A stretch of DNA of 64,000 nucleotides from Dromiciops gliroides (GCF_019393635.1 NC_057867.1:65041492-65105491); one strand, 5' to 3'; positions 12,532 through 24,799 are shown, counted from the stretch's first letter. Notes: generated by a model not told the origin, from the sequence alone. Translations and numbers: made by a program.

Positions 12532-14085
12532 GTTAGGAATTGAATTAAGTTGCTTTTGATGAACCAAGAAGTCAGGCTGCTTGCAGTCAACAGAATACTG
12601 AAGCCACTGATTATGATGTCAGGTAGGAATGGAAAGAAGTAAGCCAGGAACTGAAGATTTCTAGGAAGGTGAACAAGTATCCTGGAGATCTGAAGATGGT
12701 AGCAACAAGGCTTAGGGAAAGGTTAGTAAAGTTAGATGCCTCACTCTAAAGGAGGAGCAGGTGTTGAGTGGAGTTTGAAAAGCAAGGGTGTGAAGGTAGC
12801 AGCGTTTTAAAATGCAGGTTAGCAAAGCTTATGCCAACACTTAAACATGCTGATTGATGATGGGTAGAGCCTGTAACAGATCATCATCAAGGAGGATGAA
12901 GCCAGGTTTCAGTAGTAGTAGGTGAGAAACGGAGGTGGAGGAGATAGGTTAACAGGAGAGGGTTTTCTAGAGATCACAGTGGAAGAGGGTAGAGAGGTGA
13001 GAATCATGACTAGAGGGATGCAAATTTTAGATAAGATAGTCCCTGTACCAGTCTAACCCAGAAATAATTTGAAAAGATTATCACATGAGAAGTGCAAAAC
13101 AAAATGTTGAATGAAGTCCAAAGGCCACAGATGGATGAGGATGAGAGGGGAGAAAGTAGCATTGAAAGGGATATTTGCAGAGTTAGGTGGGGTTCTGAAT
13201 GACTTCATAGGGGAGCAGGAGATTAAAATCTGCTAGCTATAGAATAGGGAAGGTTGAATAGCTTCTAGCTGATAATGGGGAGTGAAAATGGAAAGTGGAA
13301 TTGGGTCTGAGAGTTAAAAGGCTCCAAATAGAATGTAGTCTAAAGAAATGCCCATCTCCTAGGTGACTGGGCCAGCTTAGCTGCAGTGGGAAGAATTGAG
13401 TAATCGATGCCAGTGGAGCTGGAGCTGCAGGTAGCAGGAAGCCTTCACAGATTCAGCCTCCCAGCTCGGTGCCCTCTGCTTTTTAAATTGGTTTCTAACC
13501 ATTGCTATGACTTATAATTGTATGCTGGATTCTCTTTTTAGTAACTTACTTTGCTTCTGCAGATGAGGATTTACATCTAATTCATAATTTTGCTGGGGTT
13601 TTTTTTGTCTTGAGTTTTAATTTATTATGCCATTCATCTATACTTTGTATTAATTTTCTTTTAGTATAGACTTTTTTTTAGTGGTATAGACTTTTTAACT
13701 TTGCATTTTCTACAAAATTTTCATTACCCTATATCTTTTTTTATATGTCATAATATTATGTACATTTATTATTTGAATAGCTGGGTCAGAGTTGTTTTCT
13801 TAGTTTTAAGGCTTCCATCCTCATGATGTGGTAATACGATATCTAGTTTCATTCTAGCAATGTTTATTATATGTGCATTAGTAATATACCTTAGAATGCC
13901 TGTTCGTCATTTGGGGCAATTTAGTTTACTTATGTATTAGTAATGTTTTTAAAATGTTTATTTAGGTGATTTCTTTTTTAAATCAAAGATTTTTTTTTTT
14001 AAATAATGATTTAGTTCTTTCAGGTTTTTTTCCCCTTTCTTCTTGTATCTTACATTACTTTGTTAGTTGAAATTTTTAAGAGCTG
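12532..14085. other. Purine-rich then AT-rich sequence, no gene seen
   Basis: From 12.5 to 13.4 kb the + strand is A/G-rich and may be more of the antisense L2-type LINE. From 13.45 kb it becomes T-rich and unrecognised. Confidence 0.35.
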
Positions 14086-14089
14086 AATT

Positions 14090-14640
14090 CTTACAGAGTT
14101 GTAAGGAACCTCACAGGTCATGTAGTCCACCTTCTTACCATCTGTTGAAGAGAAATCCAGTCTACCACTTCCCTGGCAGGTTGTTCAAAACAATCTTGTT
14201 TTGAACATTTCCAGTGACAGCGACCTCGCCATGTGACAGTACAATTTTAGATAACTACAGTTGTTAGTAAGTTCTTCCTATTATTGAGTCAAAATCAGTC
14301 TTCCTGAGGATTGCATTTGGTCACAGTTTTGCCCTGTGGAACAATATAGAAAACATTTTCTTTCTTTCATATGACAGCCTCTGGGGTATTTGAAGACTGA
14401 CATCATGCCTGCCCCATGTCTTCTCTTTTCCAGCCTAAATACCCTTTGTTTCTTCAGCTGTTCTTCACTTGAGGTAGTTACCATGGATTCTTGTTGAATC
14501 TGTTTTCTAATAAACATTGCTTTCCCTTCCTACTACTTAGAAATAATATTTTAAAAAATCCATTCTAGACTTTCCCAGGGACTGGCATTAAGCCCACCAG
14601 TGGGATTTTAAACAATTCACCATTTTCCAAATTGGAATAT
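14090..14640 (-). mobile_element. CR1/L3-type LINE 3' fragment
   Basis: Phrases such as 'caggtcatgtagtccacctt', 'acttccctggcaggttg' and 'cctcgccatgtgacag' follow the usual order of old CR1/L3-type 3' ends. Similar text occurs at 41690-42590, 53155-53330 and 59200-60300. Confidence 0.45.
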
Positions 14641-16015
14641 GGCCTGTCTCTTCAGTGGCACTTCTATTCACATGACTTCTCTGAGGTTGCCAACAGCAGT
14701 TTCATAGTTTTCTCTACAAGTTCTTTCAGTGTCTTAGGATCTGACCCTGGAGACTTGAAATTATTTAAAGTAGTTAGATGATTATAGCTTATTGTTTCCT
14801 TACCTATCTCAGGTTTAGATCCCTTTTAACTAATTTTTTTTTCCCCATCCATTGTCTGTCAACCATTGTCTGAAATCCAGAAGACAGTGAAAGACTTGCT
14901 CTTTCTGTCCTTTGTTAATATTACTTCATTTGCATCAAACAGTGGGTCTGTCCCTTCCTCCTAATTCTTGATAGAGGTTTAACTCCTCAACTTTTTAGAG
15001 TTATTAAAGTACTATCTGCCATGGGGGGGGGGGGAGGGAGAGAGAGACGGGGCTTTCCTTTTTTCCTAATATAATTTGCAGTATTTTCCCCCTTTTGTGA
15101 TCATATTGAGAAAGTATTATTTTCTTTTGGGACACATCTTTATTCTGATGCTAAGGTCTTCTGGATACTCATGAACTTTTCTAGATCCTAAATTGGTGTA
15201 AAAAAATCTTTCTGTTTATCATTAGATTGTTTTAGCTGAAAATAAGAGTTAGGGCTTCTTGTATTTCTGTGATTTTGTTGAAGCATGGGAATATATATGG
15301 CTTTTGCAAAATTTGGAGCTATTTTTATGTGATAGTTTTTTTCTATTTAGGTATTTTCTTCAAACTTGAAAATAAAAAATTTTGCCCCTGAATGGATATT
15401 GTTTTATTTGGGTTTTTCTTCTCATTTTTCTTTGAATTCATCCATTAAATTTTCAATCATCTGCTTGTTTTATAGAGTGGTTTGACTTTTTAATTTTGGA
15501 TTTATCTTGCATATTCTTTTCCCCTGTCTTCTAGTATTCTTATAAATTAGAGGTTATTTCTAAGTGAGCTTCTTTTATAATCTTGTTACATTATTGGAAA
15601 AGGTACAGAAGTAGTTTTTCTTAATTTTATTGGCTCTCTCACTCCAATTACACGGATATGCTTACTATTTTTATCATTTGGTCACCATTATTTCCAAATT
15701 TCTAGCTTACTCTCTTTTAATGTTCTTATATAGTTTCTTTCCAGAGTAGTTGGAACATTGAGGTCTCTGAACCTCCTTATTAGCAAAAGGTCTGCCTTTG
15801 AATACTTTTGTAGTATCTATAGTATCTAAATTTTTGTTCTTTTTGTTCTCCCTATGTGCTTATTTTCTTCCTTCTCATAGTAAATGTTCACTTAAGTGAA
15901 CATTATATTAATAATAATAATGCCCACTGAAGGCATCTTTTTTGATTTTTTTTTTCAGTAGTTCATTTAATTAGTTTACTCTTTCTACCAGTTTGCTAAG
16001 CTTGAATTCTTGTTC
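14641..16015. other. AT-rich stretch, no gene recognised
   Basis: It holds a G-run at about 15024-15034 and a short (aat)n at 15910-15921. T-rich phrases could be remains of an antisense L1, but none is diagnostic. Confidence 0.3.
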
Positions 16016-16049
16016 TGGGATCAGGAGATCTGAGTCTAGGATATTCCAG

Positions 16050-16210
16050 TATGTTAGGCCCTGGGGGCTTTTGGGCATTGAAGAGGTGATTCATCTGTCC
16101 TGTCTGCCAACTGTCAGAAAATGACTTCTAAATGGATGTTTTTTTGTGGTAAGTTTGCCTGTATGGCAGAAATATAAATGACAACTCCCTCCCCCCAAAG
16201 TCATATAACC
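16050..16210. repeat. Diverged left arm of the duplicated segment, copy 1
   Basis: This aligns by eye with 21500-21664. Shared blocks in the same order include 'ggatg..tttttgtggtaagttt' and 'catataac.taatgagact'. Identity looks roughly 70 percent, in contrast with the perfect identity that starts at 16211. Confidence 0.55.
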
Positions 16211-16675
16211 TAATGAGACTAATTGGAAAGTATTTTCTTCCATCAGCTGGGGCCTCTGCTAAGAGGTCAGAGGTCAAAGATACAGGTACTGAGGATTTTT
16301 CTTCCAGGCGCTTCTAGAAGGAAGACTGTGTCCTGCTCCAGGTCTGTAGAACGAGTCTCACGACAACCATCTGTGCCACGTAAGCTCCATCGTCCTCAGA
16401 TCAGTTCGTGAGATACAGCAGCATCAAAAGATGGCTTCCCAACTTTCCCTTGGTGTGCAGACAGGGAAGGTCCCATCTCTGACACGTGTCAGTGATGTTT
16501 CACCACTTTCCCTCACTTCTCAGGGATTCTAGGCCAGTGATTGATGGGGTGGGGAGACAAGATTTTACCTTTTGCCCCTGCTCCAGATCTCTGCTTTGGG
16601 AGCTTTCAGCAATATGTTGGCTTGGTTGAGAGGGTGAAGGAGGGAAAGAAGGAGGTGGGAGTGGAGTCTGGCTAA
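16211..16675. repeat. 465-bp exact duplicate, copy 1
   Basis: Every base of this segment matches 21665-22129 (offset 5454 bp). It starts at taatgagactaattgg and ends at gagtctggctaa. Inside are two acceptor-like sites (ttttcttccatcag ending 16246; tttttcttccag ending 16307) and a donor-like site (gccac|gtaagct, G at 16380). There is a 62-codon open frame at 16223-16411 and a 34-codon frame (33 residues plus stop) with a good start context (aaagATGG) at 16431-16532. I do not recognise the sequence as a known gene or repeat, so a function cannot be assigned. Confidence 0.9.
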
Positions 16676-18510
16676 TTCTAAGGCTGGCTTTGCAAATCTA
16701 TTTATGATATAGAGTTGAGGGATATGGGGTGAGGGATTATGTGTTCTCATAACCTTGCCCTTTGGTCTATTAAATTTCCCAAAGTACAACAGCTCACTGC
16801 TCCAAACATGACATTCAGCTATACAGTTTTAGTTCATTGGGAGTTAAGACTAGAGGCCTTATGGCTCAGGGAAACAAAATTATCAGCAAGTGGCAAAACA
16901 ACCCACCACTGCCCCCCCCCCCCAACCAAAGATACCATTAAATTAATTTCTGACCTGACCCTGAACCCTCTTCACCTAATCTCCAGACTCTAACGTATCC
17001 CAGGCTAATGTCCAGTACTATATAGATCAGGAAATCTTGCATTTGTGAAATGGATCAGCAGGAAACAAGGCTATTTGAAAACACTTCTGCTATATTCTAC
17101 ACATGGCTGTTGAGTCAAGTTACACTGGACTCTCCAGGAGCTCTTTCAGGATGGGAAGAGAGTTCTGCAGTCATCTAGGACCGTCTCGTGTCCTCTAGTA
17201 TTTTGTGAGTTAAGGTTCACCTGTTTTTCTTCACTGGGTTCTGGACTCCACTCCAGCACCCTTGAGTTGGATCTTACTTTGGTATTTGCACATACTGTGT
17301 TGTGGAAGGGCGTTCTGATTTTTATAGGAGATTTTTGAGGGTACATTTCTTCCATATTCTACCCTGCTTCCATCTCTCTGGATCATGGTGTATGTATAGT
17401 TACACTGGGGTTTATCATAGAATAGCTGTGGATATGTCCTTTAAGACCAAAGGATGATACCTGGGAGGGGGAGAAAAACACTTATAGTGCTAATAATTAC
17501 CCTGCTATGTCTGAATCTGAGGATTATGGTATGCCAAGCCTAATTTACTGGTTTTTATTTGCTCCTCTTTTCATGTTTGAATTTAGAATATCCATTTCAT
17601 GCACTCCAGTGTCACTCTATCTAAAGAATGTAATAGCCAGGCCTGTGTTCAAATGAATGGATCTGTCCCTCTTTTGAGAGAGGGGAAAACAGTGTTGTGA
17701 AATAAATCAGAAAGGTTTCTGCTACCACCTTCCCATATCCTTCCTGATGATTCTATCCATCTACCTGCAGCTGATTTACTATTCAGATGTGCCTTCGAAG
17801 CATTTCAGTAAACAGCTTGATAGTCTCTCTTTGCATGATGGGTTGGTGATTGGTCAGTATGGTCACCTTTACCCAACAGTATCAAAAAAGATCACAGACA
17901 GCTTTAAAAAGCACCTATGGTCCTAATAGGATTTGTAGTAAGTGCTGCTGTTAACACTCATGAGGAGGGTTCTCAAATCACATATAAACATTTTGCAGCT
18001 GTTTATTTCCATGATAACATTGTAACACCAAAAGGACAACAATAGCAAATGCAGTTTGTGTGTGTGTGTGTGTTGTGTATAATTGCACTAATCCAGATTA
18101 GATAGGAAAACTTTTAAAAAATATGATCTGTCCCATGAGCTCACATTTGCACAATTTCCTATAGAGTTTGGATGATATCCAACCTATATGCAAGTTCTAA
18201 GAAGAAAATCCCAAGTTTCAGTGTAATTGATATCTCACCCCTTGTTACAGGCATTTTCTAGCAAGGCTTATTTCTAGATCTGGCTGGGAGAGAGATGTCT
18301 GTTGGAGGATATTGAGAATGGTGGGGCTGTGTTTCTTCAAGATAAGAGTGGGCCATATTGAAAATATGAAAAGATGAGGTCAAGCTGGCCAGCTAATTTC
18401 TCCTTGCTTCCAGTCCTTTCAGGCACAGAATATAGGCTCAGAACCCTCTGCTTTATGTATTCTTTTTTTGTTTTGTTTGGTTTTGGTTTTTTGTTTTTGG
18501 TTTTTTTTAG
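16676..18510. other. Unique sequence, no gene recognised
   Basis: It contains a C-run near 16912-16923 and (TG)n at 18056-18073. I see no exon and no named repeat. Confidence 0.35.
18056..18073. repeat. (TG)n microsatellite
   Basis: About nine TG units. Confidence 0.85.
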
Positions 18511-18644
18511 TGAGGCAATTGGGGTTAAGTGACTTGCCCAGGGTCACACAGCTAGTAAGCGGTAAGTGTCTGAGGCCGGATTTGAACTCAGGTACTCCTG
18601 ACTCCAGGGCCAGTGCTCTATCCACTGTGCCACTTAGCTGCCCC
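18511..18644 (-). mobile_element. WSINE1-like SINE
   Basis: Antisense copy with its A-rich tail visible as the T-rich run before 18511. One frame gives the SINE-derived peptide seen all over the window. Confidence 0.92.
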
Positions 18645-19314
18645 TTTATGTATTCTTTGATCCATAAGGGAAAGTATTTCCCACACAAGCGTATTAAAAC
18701 TACTACAGTATTATGGAAACCACAAAGTCCAGAATTGTTTTCCCTTCTAGTACATTCTCATATCAGGTTTTGGGAGGGGTTTCATAGGATTCATAACTGG
18801 AAGTGCATTGGCATCCAGGGCTTTGCAAGGTAGTTTGCAAGTATTTGATAGTTACATGACTTAAATGCTCTTATTAATATAGATGTAAATTATCCACTTC
18901 CTTAAGGCCTATGGGAATAAGCCTCTCATGAGCAATAGGTGTAGCTTCCCATTTGGGAGTTGGTGTGTCCCTGCTATGAAGGTCACATCCTGGTACTCAT
19001 TCAATCCCTGTGATGTTAGACCTGGGGTGTAATGTAGGTATTGCCTATTGGGTCTTCATTTTCTTCTGCTTTTAATACTGGAATCTGGGCTCTCAGAGGT
19101 CTCCCAGGCAATCAAAAGTCTCCCTACATCAACCTAGTATCATAGGGCTGTCCTTCAGGGAACCCTCCACCAGGGACAGGAATGTCACATTCAAATCACT
19201 GTTCAGCAAAATGAGAATTTGCTCAGTTGAATTGCTACTTGACTTAAACAGCTACTGATTGTTGAAGACAGAACAGCAAAAATACCTTTCCCCTTCCACA
19301 AACTTGGTCATGGA

Positions 19315-19505
19315 GCCACAGGAAAATACTGGCTTTGAAGTCAGAAGGCTTGGGTTCAGTTTTTCCCTCTGATGCTATTTGCTTATGTGACCTTGGGCAA
19401 TTCTGCTTAATCTCCTTGAGTCTCTGTTTTCCTGTTTGCAAAAAAAGAGGTAGTTAGACTTGATGGTCTTTAAATTCTTTTCCAGCCCTAGATCTGTGAT
19501 CCTAT
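19315..19505 (+). mobile_element. MIR SINE
   Basis: Text runs from 'tggctttgaagtcagaaggc' through 'tgtgaccttgggcaa' and 'tctctgttttcctgtttgc' to 'ttccagccctagatctgtga', the order of a mammalian MIR. Confidence 0.8.
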
Positions 19506-19723
19506 GAGAATCCTAAAAAAGGGAAGCATAGTTCAAGGCACGTGGCAATGTGTGTCAAATGCCTAGATTATAAGCAGAGACAATATATACTTTAAGAGAA
19601 TTTCTATTCCTTACAATCGCTGTGATAATGGGTATTTTTCCTGTCCAAAAGGGTGGGAGAGTGTTATCAAGAAGGCAGTTTGAGTGCAAATGCACAACCT
19701 GAAAATACTTTTTTGGGGGGCCC

Positions 19724-19802
19724 GGCAATGAGTAAGTGTCTGAGGCCAGATTTTAACTCAGGTCCTCCTGAATCCAGGGTTGGTGCTTTATCTACTGCAC
19801 CA
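19724..19802 (-). mobile_element. WSINE1-like SINE, truncated
   Basis: Only the head-proximal part remains (agtaagtgtctgaggccag to tctactgcacca). It lacks the conserved gttaagtgacttgccc block. Confidence 0.8.
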
Positions 19803-19848
19803 TACTCCTTTTTTTAAAAGTTTTTATTTTTTGGAAAATACTCCGGGA

Positions 19849-19990
19849 GGGCAGCTAGGTGGCGCAGTGGATAAAGCACCAGCCTTGGATTCAGGAATAC
19901 CTGAGTTCAAATATGGCCTCAGACATGTGACACTTACTAGCTGTGTGACCCTGGGCAAGTCACTTAACCCCCATTGCCCCGCCCCCCCCC
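19849..19990 (+). mobile_element. WSINE1-like SINE
   Basis: Full copy with target-site duplication aaatactcc on both sides (19837 and 19991 regions). It lies 46 bp from the preceding opposite-strand copy, forming an inverted pair. Confidence 0.93.
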
Positions 19991-20081
19991 AAATACTCCC
20001 AATGAAGTACATCCAGAGAAACGAAAGGAAATTTAGTATAGAAATTATACTACTAATATACCATTAATAATCATATACATT

Positions 20082-20223
20082 GGGGCAGCTAGATGGTGCA
20101 GTGGATAAAGCACTGGCCTTGGATTCAGGAGTTCCTGAGTTCAAATCCAGCCTCAGACACTTGACAGTTACTAGCTGTATGACCCTGGGCAGGTCACTTA
20201 ACCCTCATTGCCCCTCAAAAAAT
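20082..20223 (+). mobile_element. WSINE1-like SINE
   Basis: Full copy flanked by an imperfect duplication (ataatcatatacatt / ataattatatacatt). Confidence 0.93.
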
Positions 20224-20229
20224 AATTAT

Positions 20230-21480
20230 ATACATTTTCCATTATTATTGGCACCAAACTTATTTAAAATGATTGATTCCTTGATTGATTATGAAAGCTT
20301 GGGATTTTAGTGCCACAGATCTTGGGCAGGGATAGAAGTGAGTTCTCTTTTCACTTTCTCTCACTATCTCAGTGAGAGAGCCTTCATTCTCTTTTCACAT
20401 TTGCTTTCTCTCTTCCTTTTTCCTATACTGATTTGCCAAACCAAGAGGGAAGAAATAGCTGAAATGTAACAAAATAACTGCTCAGATTAGGCCCTAATTC
20501 CAATCACATAGCTTAGAACTGCTTACAGAAAAAAAAAACAAAAAAGCTTTCATGTCTTTTTTATAAGTAGAGAACATATTTCCCATTCTCACTGAAGAGG
20601 GTTCAGGGTGGGGGCCATCCAAACAGGCATGCATGAATAGTTAATAAAAACGTGCTGCTTCACACTCACCACCCAACCAAAGACAATAGGCACTAGTTAA
20701 GTTAATGGTAATTGGATAGTATACCATGTCTTAGGACTTTCTCTACTTTGCCTATCCTTTTAGAGATAAGGAAAGTGAGAAGAGAACTCCCTTCTATCCC
20801 TGCATTCTTTTGTCTGATTTATAATCTTTGTTCTCAGCAATCAATTAAGAGTGGTTTGGGTATTGTCAGTGAAATGATTAAACTCTTATATAGCTGGAGG
20901 AATTTTTTTTTTCCTTAGCAAGCTCTTCTAGATTCATTAAGACAAGAAAGATGTTGCTAAGGTCCTCTCCTGGGAGAATTTTCTTCAAGGTTCTAAATGA
21001 ATTTAAAGTTACTCAAGAGAGGAGGATAAGCATTGAACTCCTTGTTTATGGGGGTTTAGCATCCCTTCCAGGCATTTTCCTCTTGTCCTATACATTGTTA
21101 TTGGGGGAAGGGGAAGGGGAAGGATAAAATTAGGGGGAGGGATTCTGGCATGAAATTAATAAGCATGTTTTTTAGTGTTTCCCTAACATTTGTTAAGTTC
21201 AAGAACATTAGAAAGCCTTCACTCTCTTGGTTATCTTTGACTTACAGAAAAATCTCCAGGGTGGGGAGGGCACGTGGCTTATTGAAGAGGTGGATACAGA
21301 GTTGGGTCTCTTTTGAAATGATTATAAGGTTCATGAAATTTTTCTCCTAAGGAAGGTTTTTTAATGGAATTTTTTATGGAAGAAAATTAGAAATGCCAAC
21401 CCAGAGAAAAGAAAGATTTTTTCATTACTGAATACAGAGTTAATTGTCTTTCCCTTGGTTGCAAAAAACCCCCCCAAACA
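20230..21480. other. Unique sequence, no gene recognised
   Basis: Short A-runs and a GGGGAA-rich patch at 21105-21130 are the only visible structure. Confidence 0.35.
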
Positions 21481-21499
21481 ACCCACTCTGCTCCCAATG

Positions 21500-21664
21500 C
21501 TAGGTTCTTTAGGGCTTAGAAGCTTATTTTTAGACATTGGAAGGGGTTGATCAGTCTCTTCCAAATACCCTCTTAACGGATGGTTTATGTGGTAAGTTTT
21601 CCATCACACCAAAAATATGAATGGCAGGTGTCCCGCTTCCTCTGCCCTCTCCCCCCATATAACT
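21500..21664. repeat. Diverged left arm of the duplicated segment, copy 2
   Basis: Partner of 16050-16210. It has the shared block gtggtaagttt and the run-up atataacttaatgagact. Differences are frequent until 21665, where identity becomes complete. Confidence 0.55.
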
Positions 21665-22129
21665 TAATGAGACTAATTGGAAAGTATTTTCTTCCATCAG
21701 CTGGGGCCTCTGCTAAGAGGTCAGAGGTCAAAGATACAGGTACTGAGGATTTTTCTTCCAGGCGCTTCTAGAAGGAAGACTGTGTCCTGCTCCAGGTCTG
21801 TAGAACGAGTCTCACGACAACCATCTGTGCCACGTAAGCTCCATCGTCCTCAGATCAGTTCGTGAGATACAGCAGCATCAAAAGATGGCTTCCCAACTTT
21901 CCCTTGGTGTGCAGACAGGGAAGGTCCCATCTCTGACACGTGTCAGTGATGTTTCACCACTTTCCCTCACTTCTCAGGGATTCTAGGCCAGTGATTGATG
22001 GGGTGGGGAGACAAGATTTTACCTTTTGCCCCTGCTCCAGATCTCTGCTTTGGGAGCTTTCAGCAATATGTTGGCTTGGTTGAGAGGGTGAAGGAGGGAA
22101 AGAAGGAGGTGGGAGTGGAGTCTGGCTAA
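21665..22129. repeat. 465-bp exact duplicate, copy 2
   Basis: Identical to 16211-16675 at all positions compared, including the splice-like sites and the two small open frames (21677-21865 and 21885-21986). The right flank (gtccatgactgag) shows no clear match to the right flank of copy 1, so the copy junction on that side is sharp. Confidence 0.9.
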
Positions 22130-23175
22130 GTCCATGACTGAGTTTTCTTTTTACAAGTTTGCTCATTACTTTTGGTAAGTTTAGCAGCCACATTAGCAAA
22201 ATGGAAGGAAACCCACACCCATGCCTCTTGTTTTCAAGGCATATTTATTTCTAGGGAGCAAAGGGTGCAGTAAGTTGATCTTCACTTTCTGATTAGCAGG
22301 AAGAATGACTCGAGACCCCAGAGCACTTCCAGCTCTTGCCCTGGTGTTGGGAATTGGGGAGGGTGGCCTGTGTAATTGCTAAATTGGGATGCAGACGTGA
22401 GTTAATCTTTTCTTACAAGAAAGGAAGGGTTTGGCGCCCCCTGTGGCCTTTTGAAGTTGTTATCATTTTTTTCCTGCTTTGGGGATCTATGCCACGTGAG
22501 GTCAGAGACCAAACCTGGCAGTCTTTTAGCCTGCATCTGTGAATTAGACTAGTTAGATGAGAAAGCAAAGAGTGATCTCTAAGAAGACAAGGCAAGAACA
22601 GAGACTTTAATATTTTTCTTGTTGGGGGTAGGAGGAGAAAGTATATGACTCCCTCCTGCACCACTCAGTAAAGGAAAAAGACACCTAATACCAACTAAAT
22701 TACATAGATGTATTTTTATATGTGCATAGGCTTATCTGGGCATATATGGGTGTGTGTGTGTGTACATAGTACAGCTCTATATGCACCAACAAAATGATCA
22801 TGCAGGTAGACCATTTAAGAAATACCCTTTTTTGGCTTTTAGCTGTTCCCCAAGTAAGAGCAGTTGCTTCCTATAAGGGATTTTCTGAAAGAGGGGGAGA
22901 GATCGTTCATAACCCCTTCCTGAGCTAGCTGATCATCTTGGCAGGAAGATTACTGTCAACCACTGCCCTGATGGTCATCAACTGAAATACAATATGCACC
23001 CCAGGTGGCATTCATGGTGGCTTGGAAAAGTTTGAGTGTCTCTGAAATGGGAGGGGAAGGCCTTATTTTGTGGACAGTGCAGCATTTGTGCCTTTGCACA
23101 TAAAATCCAACCTCTCTAGGGTTTAGGACTCAAACCAAGGCCCGTTTGAGTGCTTCATATTGGGTGTCCTGCATT
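22130..23175. other. Unique sequence, no gene recognised
   Basis: It contains a short (tg)n at 22750-22763. No coding exon is evident. Confidence 0.35.
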
Positions 23176-23177
23176 CA

Positions 23178-23545
23178 GGAGATGGCACAGTGAAAAGAGC
23201 ACTGGTTATGGAATATGGACCTTAGTTTTGCTACTTCAGTACCTTTGGTTTTGTTTTTTGGGTTTTTGTGGGGCAATGAGGGTTAAGTGACTTGCCCAGG
23301 GTCAAGTGTCTGAGGCCACATTTGAACTCGGGTCCTCCTGAATCCAGGGCCGCTGTTTTATCTACTGTGCCACCTAGCTGCCCCTACTTCAGTACCTTTG
23401 TGACTGCAAGTCTGTTGTATGGAAAATGAAAGGGTACTACTATATGATTTCAAAGGACCCTTCCAGCTATAAAGTTTACTATATCGTTCTGTGATCTTGG
23501 GCGAGTAATGTCATCTCATTGGGCTTCAATATGATCTTTGGATTC
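23178..23545 (+). mobile_element. MIR SINE split by a younger SINE
   Basis: MIR head 'ggcacagtgaaaagagcactgg' lies at 23185. The element is interrupted by a WSINE1-like insertion with duplicated flank acttcagtaccttt, then continues with 'gaaaatgaaagggt' and 'ccttccagctataaa'. Confidence 0.75.
23268..23384 (-). mobile_element. WSINE1-like SINE inside a MIR
   Basis: Antisense copy lacking the cacagctagtaag block. The target-site duplication is acttcagtaccttt (23233-23246 and again just after 23384). Confidence 0.92.
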
Positions 23546-23639
23546 AGAGGTGTGTCAGCAAACAAATTCAAAAACATCCCAACAACATTCTCACTGAATA
23601 GAAATGACTTCTTGGCTTTCAACTGGACTTGAATCATTT

Positions 23640-24260
23640 AACATTAACCATCTCCTATGTGTTGGGGACACAAATTGCCTACTATGTTCCAGACACTGCA
23701 CTTAGTGCTCTACCAATAATGAAGATGCCTCAAGGAGCTTACATTCTAAGGAGAAAGACTATACTATATAGGTAGATGAAAAATACAAAGTCAATAACTG
23801 TTGGGGGGTGGAGATGGGAAGGGAAGGTGCTATTTGACTAGAGTTTAAGGAAATAAGGTATTCTGGGAAAGTGTGGAAGTGCATTCTAAGCATTCAGGAA
23901 AAGCAGTGCAAAGGCACTGGGATAGAGTGAAGTATGAAAATAATGGGAAAATTAGATAGGACCAAGTTTTGAAGGGTTTTAAATGCCAAATGGAGGAATG
24001 TGTATTTTATACAGATGGTAGGAAGCCATGGGAGTTTATTGAGCAAGGCAAGTGACAGACCTATACTTTGGGAAAATCACTTTAATAGCTCTGTCAGGAT
24101 GGATTGGTATGGGGAATGATGAGCGGAAAACAACAGAGACCATTATTGCAAAGGTCGATGTAAAGAGGGATGAGAGCCTGAATTTGAGTGGTAGGTAGTA
24201 GAGAAAAGAGCACATATGTGAGAGATGTTCAGGTGCAAACAAGATTTGGCAACTGGTTAC
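23640..24260 (-). mobile_element. L2-type LINE 3' part, antisense
   Basis: The + strand shows the ordered phrases 'ctatgttccagacactgc', 'aaggagcttacattctaa', 'gggttttaaatgccaaa', 'catgggagtttattgagca' and 'cactttaatagctctgtc'. These recur in the other antisense copies and lead into RT-coding sequence further right. Confidence 0.6.
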
Positions 24261-24357
24261 ATTTCATTAACAGATTAAGAAACTGAAGACACCAAAGTTG
24301 TTAGCCTGAGTGCCTGGAAGGATGGTGGGGTCCTCAATAGAAATAGGGAAATTTGGG

Positions 24358-24508
24358 GGGCAGCTAGGTGGTACAATGGATAAAGCACCAGCCCTGGGTT
24401 CAGGAGGCCTCAGACACTTGACACTTACTAGCTGTGTGACCTTGGGCAAGTCACTTAACCCTCATTCCCCTGCGCAAAAAAAAAACAAAACCCAAAACAA
24501 AAAAACCT
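24358..24508 (+). mobile_element. WSINE1-like SINE with internal deletion
   Basis: Head and tail are present, but about 20 bp between 'caggag' and 'gcctcagac' (the gacctgagttcaaatcc block) is missing. It has a long A-rich tail to 24508. Confidence 0.92.
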
Positions 24509-24525
24509 ACAGCATCACACTTTAA

Positions 24526-24679
24526 GGGGCAGCTAGGTGGCGCAGTGGATAGAGCACCGGCCCTGGATTCAGTAGGACCTGAGTTCAAATCCGGCCTCAG
24601 ACACTTAACACTTATTAGCTGTGTGACCCTGGGCAAGTCACTTAACCCCAATTTCCTCAACACCCCCCCAAAAAAAAAT
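24526..24679 (+). mobile_element. WSINE1-like SINE
   Basis: Full copy in tandem with the preceding one, 18 bp away, with tail cacccccccaaaaaaaaa. Confidence 0.93.
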
Positions 24680-24799
24680 ATTGGAAGAGGGAGGGTGTGT
24701 GTGTGTGTGTGGTCAATTTTAGATAAGTTGTGTTTGAGATGCCTACAGGGTGTCTTTTCAAATGTCCAGTACTTGATGTGGGACTAAAGGTCAGGAGGG

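Noticed and set aside
16050-22130. The identical 465-bp pair as the two LTRs of a provirus
   Set aside because: The ends are not TG...CA with a target duplication, the left similarity continues outside the pair, and no retroviral coding text lies between, only unique DNA and SINEs.
22430-22452. CTCF-like site (ggcgccccctgtggcc)
   Set aside because: It lacks one base of the usual core (CCCCCTG-TGG), so support is too weak without a matrix score.
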